Shown here piece by piece: positions 10,757 through 19,845 of a DNA stretch of 64,000 nt. The stretch is from Topomyia yanbarensis (Eukaryota; Arthropoda; Insecta; Diptera; Culicidae): positions 45,088,194 through 45,152,193 of the forward strand of contig NC_080670.1 of assembly GCF_030247195.1 (NCBI RefSeq). Reading direction: 5' to 3'. A program made the position numbers and the translations under genes. A model generated the notes under the pieces. The model was given only the letters and a program-made list of their open reading frames with translations, was not told the DNA's origin and did not search any database. Each line of letters begins with the position of its first letter. The first letter of the stretch is position 1.

Positions 10757-12259
10757 ATGAAAGAAATATCACTATTGTTTATTGCAATAACAATAATCAA
10801 ATTGGCCTGTTGTGAAAACATTGTAGAAATTTTCCATTGGAAGCAACTTTCACATCAGAAGCACTTTTTGGAAGGTATAATATTTTCCAAATTTTCGCCA
10901 TCCCCACATAGACTTACCACGCCGTTCATCTTCCAGATGCCGGCGATATTACCTTTGACGAAGAAAACAGCACAACTGGACCTAATGAATCATTTGTCAG
11001 CTATGTCAACATCCCCATGGGAATTACACACCACAAGGGTCGTCTGTTTATTACTATCCCCAGGAGAAACCCGGGTGTTCCTGCTACGCTGAACGTCGTC
11101 GACGTTTCTGGTTTCCCCAATGGTGATATGAGTCCCTCGCTGAAAGCGTATCCCGATTACATCACCAATCAGTTGCACGTAGGAATTACTTGAAAATAAA
11201 ACAATATTCCTGATAAAACAAATCTTCAATTTCAGACTGATTACCACGCCGATCCGAAACGTATTGTTTCGGTCTACCGGTCCAAGGTAGATGTATGCGA
11301 TCGACTTTGGTTTGTCGATACAGGAAGACTAGAGTACGCGAACAACAGCATGCAGATACAGCGTCCGCATCTCTGGATTATCGATCTATTGCAAGATCGA
11401 AAAGTTCGCACCTTCGAAATACCAGAATCGATCGTGCAATTTGGTGACGGTATGGCTAGCCTGGCTGTGGATGTGGAAGCCGGGAGCTGCGATAAAGCAT
11501 TTGCTTACATCCCCGATCTCGTTCAGGCAGCGATATACGTTTACAGTTTCGAGACCGATCGAATGTGGGCTTTCAAGCATCCGTCGTTCCAGCAGAATCC
11601 CGATCGGGCTAATTTCCACGTGGCAGGTTTTCGATTTGTTTGGGATGACGGCATATTTTCGATCGCTCTGGGAAAACGCGACATGTTGACGCACTCGAGG
11701 CCGGTTTACTATCACCCAATGGTTAGTACTACAGAGTTTACGACTAATAGCGAAACGTTGCAAAATGAATCACTCGCAAATAGTGGGGATTATGAGAGTT
11801 TCTTTCAAGCGCTGGGCGATCGTGGTCCGAACACACAATCAACAATGCATTACTACGACCCGGAAACAGAGGTTATCTTCTACTCGCAGGTGAATCGAAA
11901 CTCGATCGGTTGTTGGTACACACGGGTAGGTGCTAGATTGACCTTTCATATCATTTTAATGATTGAATGTTTCGCTAGAATAATTTCACTGCTGAGGAGC
12001 ACGACATAGTCTACCTGGATCATCAACATCTAGTATATCCGGGTGATCTGAACGTAAGATGTTAAATATGAGATAAACAAGGTTCTGCCATGATCTATAT
12101 TGTAATATATCGTAGGCGGATGTGGATGGTAACATTTGGATTCTGGCAAATAATCTGCCCACTTGGCTCTATTCAAAGCTGGATGAAAACAAGTATAATT
12201 TCCACGTTTGGCGCATGAACCCCCGTGAGGCGATCGTTGGAACGAAATGCCAGAACTAG
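10757..12259 (+). CDS. yellow-f: Yellow/MRJP-family protein, yellow-f-like (complete, 5 exons)
   Basis: Exons: 10757-10874, 10937-11178, 11236-11925, 11979-12053 and 12116-12259. All introns are GT-AG and 53-62 bp long. Joined, they give 422 codons, the usual Yellow length. The start gives a signal peptide (hydrophobic core LLFIAITIIKLACC), so the product should be secreted. Family blocks in order: FHWKQL; IPMGITHHKGRLFITIPRR; CDRLWFVDTG; RPHLWIIDL; CDKAFAYIPD; RMWAFKH; WDDGIFSIALG; RGPNTQSTMHYYDP; NRNSIGCW; DGNIWILANNLPTWLYS; a C-terminal FHVWR block ending in TKCQN. These form the MRJP six-bladed propeller fold. By block similarity it sits closest to the Yellow-f branch, which in flies speeds dopachrome conversion during melanin formation; the function here is inferred. 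The exon 1/2 junction is phase 1, as in the paralogue 9 kb downstream. Assignment to the Yellow family is firm; the f subfamily is less sure. Confidence 0.9.
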
Positions 12260-12306
12260 AAGTGGAGACTGCGAACTGACTTATTTATGGGAACTATGGA
12301 ATCGCA

Positions 12307-12312
12307 AATAAA
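12307..12312 (+). terminator. Poly(A) signal of yellow gene 1
   Basis: AATAAA lies 47 bp after the stop codon at 12257-12259, a normal distance for a short insect 3' UTR. Confidence 0.7.
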
Positions 12313-12435
12313 GCTTTCTAGTTGGTCCTGGAAGGTGGAAGGAACACCAGAACGAGGTGGAACATAATTTTTTTTATTTATTTTTGTAACTTTTTTCAAA
12401 TGAATTCTAAACAGTTCATAAATCCAAACAATTCG

Positions 12436-12670
12436 TTGCTTTCGGTTGGCATAATGTTCATTTGGCATAATGGTCATTTGGCATAGTGGTCGTTTGGCGT
12501 GTGCAATAATTATAGGCTTCTAAGACATTCACCCGTAAGTCATTTACTTGAATGACGTTAGCCCGAAACCCATTTACCCGAATGTAAATAACCAGAATGG
12601 ACCATTTACCCGAATGCCATAAATCCGAATAGACCACTTACCCGAATACCGCATTCACTCAAACATAATA
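12436..12670. repeat. Degenerate short-phrase repeats (TTTGGCATAATGG / ACCCGAATG)
   Basis: 12446-12500 repeats a unit like CATTTGGCATAATGGT three to four times. 12520-12665 repeats ACCCGAATG with variants about six times at irregular spacing. Such arrays often lie inside transposon ends, but I see no boundaries or target duplication. Confidence 0.5.
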
Positions 12671-13450
12671 TAAAATAATATAAAATCAAATGCAACGAAG
12701 GTTACCCTATGCTTATACCATTTTTTTATTGTTACGATTCCAGTTTACTTGAACATAAAGGTTGATTCTTCTTTCAAACATGAGCAGTTCTTTAAATCTA
12801 TATTTTTATTTGTATTTTATTTATTAAACATAATTATATCCATCGGACTCCAAATGGACAGATAGGATAACTATATATACTTCAAGAAATCACTGTGAAA
12901 ATCGCGAATTTGTTCGATGAAATACAAAAAATAGCAAATCATGCTAGTCCCATATGAAAAGTACCTGCATATCAGTCCCATATGAGGGATTCCATGAGAA
13001 ACCGGCCGACCGCAAAATATGACCATCGTCGATTCGAACGAAACTTTACATTTCTGTTCGGTTTATGAATCTCCATGATTTTTTCTGGCAATTTCAATAT
13101 TCTGATACAAGAGCAATTTTTCAAAAGGGCGTAGACGTTTCTACGTGCAATAATTTCAATTTTTTTTGTTCGATTACACTATTTTATACAGTAAAACTAT
13201 CTGAGAACGAAGTACAGATAATGAATACTTCTGCACGAAAAAAATATACACTGAAAAAATCTTGTGTTATTTTTCACAAAAACAAAAATTTATGATAAAA
13301 ATTCAAATTGCAAAAAAAAACATTTTTTTTAAATTTTTTTATATTTTGTCAACAAAAATCTAAATAGAAAAGAAACATTTTGAATGTAATTTCATGATGG
13401 AGAAATTATCAGCAAAAAAGTTTTTCTAACAATAACTTTATACATGTTTT
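12671..13450. other. Gene-free AT-rich stretch
   Basis: Very AT-rich DNA with many poly-A and poly-T runs. No gene, RNA or repeat boundary could be supported. Confidence 0.4.
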
Positions 13451-14696
13451 GCCTTTCTCAATGGAAAGGTATTGCAAATGCTCTAAAAACCGACTTATTA
13501 ACGGAGGCCCGGAGGGCCGAGTGACATATACCATTCGATTCAGTTCGTCGAGTTCGGCAAATGTCTGTGTGTATGTATGTGTGTATGTGCGTCTGTGTGA
13601 CAAAAACAAAACATCCAATCAGGAGTGCTGCCCAAGAAGACCGAAAAGAAAGCATAAATCGAACGCTGAAACTCGCAAATGAAATGCATATTGCTGTAAA
13701 AACTGTCCTTTTCAGGACGATCACACATTTTTGATTATGAACAAAATTGATATTGCGAATCTGAATGGGCCAATCGACGAACTGCATTTCTTTCGAGCAA
13801 ATTTACCCGCCAAAAACCATTTCCCGACAGGAAATTCTGTGCTGGAACAGCAATTTCTTTGCAATTTTGTCGTCTTTTGCACATACATAGTTTATTTGGA
13901 GTATTTTTGGAATTATCAAGTTGTCAATTTGCAACATTCTTTGAAAATATTGTTGAACTTTTATAAATGAAGGCACGAAAACGAGCGCTTGACCGTCGTC
14001 CTACTACCAGCATCAGAGAAGTAGCAGATTTCAGAACCAGCCAATTATATTCCAGTAAGATATAAATGAAATTTTCGTTTTCCATTGCCTTACAACCTCC
14101 CTCCCCTTGATGATGCTGTGCGGCGGGGGCACTAGTTTCCATTATAGTGGAAAATATAGGTTTGCGCGTTTTTTCAAAAGTTTTTTAGCCGTGCTGTTTT
14201 CAAGGAAGTTGGAGTTGAATTCAAAATAAAATAGTTTACTTCTATTGTCAGAGGTGGACCTTCCAACGAAAACTAGTCTGGCTCGCTTGGAATCGAATTG
14301 TACGGACCAACCACTGCTTTCACAAAATCCGTTATTTTCAGTAATTGTACATTCTACAGAATTAGTCACAACTATTTCCAATCAGCGCAAAAATCGAAGG
14401 TTTTCATTCAGTACAACAGCAGATTTTCACGTTTAAAAAAACAGGCAGCATTCTGACCGAAAATTTTGGAACGGAGCACGTATATCGAAACGTTAGAAAA
14501 CGTTCAATTTTTGTAAATTTAATCGTTACACTAAACTGTCTACAAATCACAAATAACTTTTGATTTTGTGCCATTCTACGTGAAAGCGACGGTATTGTTC
14601 ACAAGTGGCTCACTTACTAACCAACGCTCTTGGCAAGCCACTTTCTGATGCTTGTAATAACAAAACTTCAAATTCATTCTTTGTCGATAAATTGAT

Positions 14697-14712
14697 GGCC
14701 CTGAAAAGGGCC
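14697..14712 (-). promoter_or_regulatory. Histone mRNA 3' stem-loop (H2B relic)
   Basis: The minus-strand sequence GGCCCTTTTCAGGGCC is a 6-bp stem with a 4-nt loop that matches the replication-dependent histone 3' processing hairpin. It lies 24 bp after the stop codon of the H2B relic. It shows that the relic came from genomic DNA or a cell-cycle histone gene, not from a polyadenylated variant. Confidence 0.85.
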
Positions 14713-14736
14713 TTTTGTTTGGGCAGTGTTCGAAAT

Positions 14737-14880
14737 TTACTTGGAGCTGGTGTGTATGGTAACAGTTTTGGTGCCATCTGAGACGGCGTGCTTGGCCAAC
14801 TCTTCTGACAGCAGCAAACGGACGGCGGTTTGAATTTCGCGGGAGATGCTGCGAACGAACTGCTGCATGCTGATGCTGCA
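14737..14880 (-). pseudogene. H2B: Histone H2B pseudogene (C-terminal part)
   Basis: The minus strand encodes [20 protein letters not shown], then [15 protein letters not shown] and a TAA stop (14737-14739). This is the conserved C-terminal helix region of H2B, with substitutions (for example IHTSSK for the usual KYTSSK ending). The N-terminal tail and the histone-fold start are absent. Upstream (14815-14900) the sequence becomes a partial tandem repeat of a GTTCGTTCGCAGCATC phrase, which may be residual 5' UTR. A TATAAAAA motif is at about 14911-14918 on the same strand, so promoter, coding tail and 3' hairpin appear joined by an internal deletion. A copy with this much loss cannot make a working nucleosome protein. 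Confidence 0.85.
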
Positions 14881-15303
14881 AACGAACTGAGCGTGAGCAA
14901 CAGCATGCTGAGTTTTTATACCTGACTACAGCACAATGTAAGCTCGTCCTTTTTTGCGTTGTCCTCAATATGTGTTCTCCGCAGCTCCACCCCTTCGTTG
15001 GTCGTCCACATATTTTTGATAAAGAACAAAATTGAAATTGTGTTTCCAATACGGAGATTATCGAACACTCAGGGTAAAGAGAGTAATGTAATACGGCACC
15101 TTGGTAAAATGTTTGAGAATTGAAACCTTTTTTGAATGCGCCTAGTAAAAATGTTTTCCACTTCACTTCAGCTTGTTTCTGACCATATTTGCAATTTGCG
15201 TACTGAAATAAATCATAATTTAGGGTTGAACCCAAATTGCTCTCCGGGGAGAAATAGTCCATGAAACAGAAAATGCAAACTTATTCTTTGAAATGATTTT
15301 GGT

Positions 15304-15319
15304 GGCCCTGAAAAGGGCT
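15304..15319 (-). promoter_or_regulatory. Histone mRNA 3' stem-loop (H4 relic)
   Basis: Minus-strand AGCCCTTTTCAGGGCC is the same histone 3' hairpin, with the outermost pair weakened. It lies 32 bp after the stop of the H4 relic. The paired occurrence with 14697-14712 makes both assignments more secure. Confidence 0.8.
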
Positions 15320-15351
15320 TTTTTATAATGATACAAGTGAGTTTTACCTTT

Positions 15352-15626
15352 TCAGCTTCCAAATCCATACAAAGTGCGTCCCTGCCGCTTCAGAGTATAG
15401 ACGACATTCATTGCGGTTTTGCACTTGGCGTGTTCAGTGTAGGTCACGGCATCTCGGATGACATTTTCCTGCACACCATCAGCATTCGTAGATTAAATCG
15501 GAGATGCATTTTACACCACCACGACGAGCCAGACGCCGAATGGTGGATTTGGTGATTCCCTGGTTTTTATCACGAAGAACCTTGCGATGACGCTTGGTAC
15601 GGGAACGCAAACATGATACCGCTCAT
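15352..15626 (-). pseudogene. H4: Histone H4 pseudogene
   Basis: Minus-strand frames encode [38 protein letters not shown], then after a stop and frameshift [20 protein letters not shown] and [17 protein letters not shown] with a TGA stop. That order and content is H4. Damage seen: most of the glycine-rich N-terminal tail is deleted after MSG; a TGA lies near 15477-15490; sequence is lost around the ETRGVLKVF segment; two codons are missing before the AMNVV block. The span is 275 bp against a normal 312. It lies in the same orientation as the H2B relic, about 470 bp upstream of it in transcription order, so this was probably a piece of a histone gene cluster. Confidence 0.9.
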
Positions 15627-15899
15627 TGTACCGTCCAGACGAGCATGTTGCTCGTGTGGTAAGCGAGCACCCACTGACACAAAACAAGCTCGCGTGACCT
15701 GTATATATATAACATTCCCGTATGTAATGAAACGCTTACATGCTCCTTTTTGACGGCTCTGCGTGAGATGTGCTTGCAAATTGCGCATTTTCCTCCTTTT
15801 CTAAAAATCCTTGTTTTGGTTTATTTATAGTAGTCGCACTAATTCCGAAATTTAATACGAAATACGTGCACGAATTTCCGATCAGATAGTGCAAAAATA

Positions 15900-16814
15900 T
15901 TGCGATTTCGAACAGTAGAACGGAAGATATTCGCATTTCAAACCTGGGAAAATTTCTCAACTGAAATTTTTGAAACGGGACCCCATATTGAAACGTTAGA
16001 AGTATTCTACTTCAAAATGCAACTTAGGCTTGCGGAAGTCTTGTACCTTCAGTACCACCATCTTCGCAATGTAGTGTTAATATCATTCAACGCGTTAGCA
16101 CAAGCCGAGCGTTTCGTTTTGAAGAACTATTTAAAACACGTGGTTGAAAGTGACAACGTTGGAATTAAGATTCCCGTATACACTGAGAATGATTATATAG
16201 ATGTAAGGTTATATGACCTATCACCTCGTACCCCTCTTGAGCCTATTGCAAAATGCATGTCGCAATACGGAGAAGTAGAATCCGTTACACCTGATACTTG
16301 GAGAAACTTCTTCCCGGGTACACCTAACGGCGTTTTTGTAGTGAGGATGCGGGTTGAAAGGCCTATACCCTCCTATTTGGCAATAAAACTCAATACTCAC
16401 GGAACTACAATTATGCAAACTACGCTATGCACCCATGAGGGGCAAACTCCTACGTGCAAGTATTGTAATCAGACAGCTCATCATGGACAATCTTGCGCGG
16501 AAGATGCAGAGGACAATGCATCTCAACCGATTGCCAACTCATCTACGGCAAATCAACCTAAAACAGAGTTTTCAATACCAATGCCTGAACCACAAACGGT
16601 GGCCAAATTTGTGGCAGCTGTTCAGAGCATAATGACAACCGCAAAAGAATCATCCAGCACCCCAAAAGCATCTGTAAGCAACATCGGCAACGAATGCAGT
16701 AACAATGACGACGGATTCACACTGATCAACAATAAGTGCAAGAAGCAAGGGAGAACATCTGATCCCGGACACCAAGCCAGCTTCGACCGGGACGTGAAAA
16801 CAAGAGAGAATTAA
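15900..16814 (+). CDS. Non-LTR retroelement ORF1-type protein with zinc knuckle (intact)
   Basis: An uninterrupted 304-codon frame; the homologous part probably starts at the Met at 16018. Residues about 90-165 hold the blocks shared with the degenerate copy at 850-1203 (KIPVYTEND, LYDLSPRT, MSQYGEV, WRNFFPG). One canonical CCHC knuckle, CKYCNQTAHHGQSC, lies at about residues 186-199. A Ser/Thr/Asn-rich acidic linker and a basic tail follow. Such ORF1 proteins bind element RNA in ribonucleoprotein particles. Directly after the stop comes a 3' UTR and A-rich tail, with no endonuclease or RT frame. The clade is not assigned. The intact frame suggests a young insertion. Confidence 0.75.
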   Translation: MRFRTVERKIFAFQTWENFSTEIFETGPHIETLEVFYFKMQLRLAEVLYLQYHHLRNVVLISFNALAQAERFVLKNYLKHVVESDNVGIKIPVYTENDYIDVRLYDLSPRTPLEPIAKCMSQYGEVESVTPDTWRNFFPGTPNGVFVVRMRVERPIPSYLAIKLNTHGTTIMQTTLCTHEGQTPTCKYCNQTAHHGQSCAEDAEDNASQPIANSSTANQPKTEFSIPMPEPQTVAKFVAAVQSIMTTAKESSSTPKASVSNIGNECSNNDDGFTLINNKCKKQGRTSDPGHQASFDRDVKTREN

Positions 16815-17020
16815 ATGACCCCCCTGACGCTGTTTGCCAACAGACCTCGCGAAAAAAGGTCTCCGCTCGCAATAAAAAGTTGCGCGCACGAGATGCAATT
16901 AATTAATTCTTGTTTGTATTTTTATTTTTACATGTATTGTAAACGTATAAAAGATCCACGGCTCCGTTAAGCTACCGCTATAAGCCGTGTCAAATAAACG
17001 AATTAAAAAAAAATAAACTT
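15960..17020 (+). mobile_element. ORF1-only (HAL1-like) retroelement copy
   Basis: The element consists of ORF1, a 3' UTR from about 16815 (C-rich start, GTTGCGCGCACGAG segment, TTGTATTTTTATTTTTAC, GTATAAAAG, CGGCTCCG, GTGTCAAATAAACGAATT) and an A-rich tail near 17004-17013. The 3' UTR matches the copy at 5400-5722 in order and motif. ORF2 is missing in both. The layout resembles mammalian HAL1 ('half-a-LINE') elements, which move by borrowing RT from a full LINE. The 5' boundary is approximate. Confidence 0.65.
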
Positions 17021-18143
17021 GATCTCAAATGAAAGGTATTGCGTCCCCGTAAATGGCTATTTAATTTCATGCCGATCCGACTTCCGGTTCCGGAGTTACA
17101 GGTTGTGGCGTGCGATCACATAGCAAATTGTGATTCAAACCGATACTCCGATGAAAGCAAAAAAGTTAAAAATTTCGCTAAAATGTCTCTCAAACAACTT
17201 AAATTTGCTGTTCTAGGTCACCGACGGCCAACCAAACTTTCGTTGACTACATTGACCACCATAGACGGTTCCGGAAGTGCCCGGGAAAAGCGGCCATCTT
17301 TCAAAATTTACGAACTCACATCAGTTTCCCGGAAATGGTTCGGCCGATTTTCACAAACTTGGTAAAAAATGATAGCTATATTATCCCCACAGATGTCTAT
17401 AAAATTTCGCACGGATCGCTTAGATGGTTCCGAAAATATAGACTGAACCGTCCGGTCACATATGAAATTCCCATATAAGCCGGAGCTCAAAATTTTTTTC
17501 AAAGGGGGGGGACACCATGAAATTTCAGAAATCGAATTCGTATTTTTGATGCCTAACATCTTTAAAATGCATGAAATGTCGAGATTTTATGTTATCACGA
17601 TTTCGCACCTTTTTCAGTTCAATATTACCGTGGCTGTTTTTTCTTTAACAAAATTTTAGAACTCGAATAATGATTTCATTTCTTGTATATTTGTCATGTC
17701 ATGTATAATAATAAAATGTAATATTTGCATTTGAAAGCTTTTAATGAATAGAAACAACGCAAACATTCTCGTGTTCATGATTGAGAAAGGCACAATTGCA
17801 CCGCTAGGTGGATTAAAACAGGTTTTTAAATTTCATACAAATTGACATACAAAACTGTAATTTTATTACAGAATATAATTCTAAGTATCATTTTAAATTA
17901 AAATGCATTTAACAAATATCTTTCAAAATGCGATAGTTTTCGAGATATTTGGAATTTTGCTCCAACATGAACAATTCAATATTAATTCGTCAAAAGGGCG
18001 AAAGTGTTTTTTGTAAACAAACTTGTTTCGCTCATTAGTCTGCTGCAGAGTGGAATTTCATGAAAAATATGCGTTAATGTAATTTTTTACCCTTCGTAGA
18101 AGTAATTTCAATTGATTTCGGCTTTGAAATTATAGTAAACTAG

Positions 18144-18366
18144 CTAATACCCATCGCGCGTTGCTGCGACACTCTGCGAAATAGGAGGAAAACACAATTT
18201 GTTCCAAAGCGCCATCTGGCGGGCAGATAATCTCCAACTAATAGCACACAAACACACCTCATACCAAATACCTACTGTGTGCAATTTTTTACGGAAATCG
18301 GTTAAGCCGTTTGGGAATCTATAAATCGTATACATACAAACATTGACTTTTATATATATAGATAGA
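18144..18366 (+). repeat. Dispersed repeat ending in a TATATATATAGATAG tail
   Basis: It contains CTAATACCCATCGCGCGTTG at the start, then CGGTTAAGCCGTTTGGGAAT, and ends in a TATATATATAGATAGATA tail. I recognise this layout as a common arthropod retroposon 3' end type, probably LINE-related. No coding sequence is visible. Confidence 0.5.
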
Positions 18367-19525
18367 TAAAGAAAAACCATCAAAATTAATCTTATTCGCC
18401 CTTTTGCAAATTTAATATAGAATTATTTCATGTAATTATGTCCTTTTTAAAAGTTATTCGCGGTACCCCATCATAAATTGTCAATAGTCTAATGTTTATC
18501 GTTTTAAAGACATAAAAGAAGCTTTTTCAGTGTATTTGGATCATGGAGAAGCCTTTAATAAAAAAGTTTTCCTAACAACTTTTGACAAATTTTTATAATT
18601 CATACTATTTGCAGTAGCATTGAGGTTTAAGAAAATACTTGAACGGCTGTTTTATCAGAAACAAAATGATCGCGGGGATTTTTAGTTAATGGTAGTGTCT
18701 TCCTCTTAGCCTGATACCTACTAAATACACTTTCGCAAATATAATTATTCTGTAGGAAAATATGCTTGAAGAATAAAAATCGGTCAGAAATAGTTTCGGA
18801 GATGATGCTAATAGCGGCTACTAAAGTATTAAAAGTAAGTTTTCCCATACTAATTTCTATATAAATTTCAAACGCAATGCGCTACGCCGGGTCAAATCCA
18901 ATCGACCCCAAATTTTGCACAGTTGTTTGGGACCCCAAATGGAACCAAAAAAGTGCTGTGCTGAAAAAACGATCATTTTGCCCCACCCTAATAGGTTTAT
19001 ACAAAATGAGGGGTGTTCAAGTTTTGTAAAGGCACATAAAGTCTAATGTAGGTCGGCCAATTTTTGAACGTTCCACTCTTCACATGGTTAATTACCATCA
19101 AATTTCATAATTAGTAATTGACAAATAAAAACATATTAATTACGGATCTAGTTGAATCAGTTTAGGCACGTTTAGGATTGTTTTTCAAATAAGTCAAATG
19201 TAAAGGTAGATAAAGTTCCTGTACCTTGTAATCCGTAGTTTACGCTTTCTTTCTTAAACTAATCGTTTGTTTTCGGATCGTTGAGATTTAATCAAATCAA
19301 ATAATACCTGATAACTAAATTAAAGTATTTTTATTTAAAACTAATGAACTATATTCGAGAGTGCTTATTAGATAATTGCTCCAAACATTGCAGCCTGACA
19401 AAGTTCTAACGTTCACATACTAGAGAAGCATCTTCTGCTGGAATAAAGAATCACTTGGGATGCAGCACCATTAAAAATTATGATTTGACCTTTCTGATAA
19501 GCCAGCTGATGTTCCCTGCAAGCGA
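18367..19525. other. Gene-free spacer upstream of yellow gene 2
   Basis: No gene is supported. The minus-strand open frames at 18627-18848 and 19413-19625 show no domain. Confidence 0.4.
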
Positions 19526-19801
19526 CTTGCAAACAGAGATGCCAGGTACTTTTTTCAAATGTCTGCGATAATAATTTTAAAAGTCTGGGAAGAACAAAAA
19601 ATGTCAGGAAAGCTAGTGTAACCAAAAGCCTTTATATTCAAAAATCTGCAAATATCTGCAACCAAACTAAGAAATCTGCAAATATCTGCAACCAAACTAA
19701 AAAATCTGCAAATATCTGCGTCATCGAAAAAATCTGCAGCTTAAATTAAAAGTCTGCCAATTTGCAGACTTGTCTGCAAATCTGGCATCTCTGCTTGCAA
19801 A
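19526..19801. mobile_element. hAT-type MITE with perfect 8-bp target duplication
   Basis: The element (19534-19793, 260 bp) has 12-bp perfect TIRs CAGAGATGCCAG / CTGGCATCTCTG. It is flanked by identical 8-bp repeats CTTGCAAA (19526-19533 and 19794-19801). CAG-type tips with 8-bp duplications are the hAT signature. Inside, a 30-bp unit built of AAATCTGCAAATATCTGCAA is repeated 2.6 times (19642-19720). It ends 74 bp before the start codon of yellow gene 2. Confidence 0.9.
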
Positions 19802-19840
19802 AGATTTATTCTCAACCACCAGTGTTGTTTCAACGACCAT

Positions 19841-19845
19841 TCAGT
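19841..19845 (+). promoter_or_regulatory. Possible initiator (TCAGT) of yellow gene 2
   Basis: TCAGT, the arthropod initiator consensus, lies 23 bp upstream of the start codon and 48 bp downstream of the hAT MITE. No TATA box is seen between them. Motif-based inference only. Confidence 0.35.

Larger units (their letters stand above)
13451..17791. repeat. Dispersed repeat ends enclosing a nested block
   Basis: The left part begins GCCTTTCTCAATGGAAAGGT and continues to about 13740 with a GTATGTATGTGTGTATGTGC tract. The right part (17030-17791) ends ATGATTGAGAAAGGC, the inverse of the left tip, followed by CACAATTGCACCGCTAGGTG. I recognise this TIR-like layout as a common mosquito repeat. The middle (about 13740-17030) holds unrelated material: the histone relics and the ORF1-only retroelement. 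It may therefore be one element split by insertions, or two copies. Confidence 0.45.

Noticed and set aside
14576..15262. 228-codon minus-strand frame
   Set aside because: It lies in a different frame from the H2B relic and has no domain; the real signal is the H2B fragment within it.
19642..19720. 30-bp direct repeats considered as a CRISPR-like array
   Set aside because: The repeats are adjacent without spacers and lie inside a hAT MITE in a eukaryotic genome.
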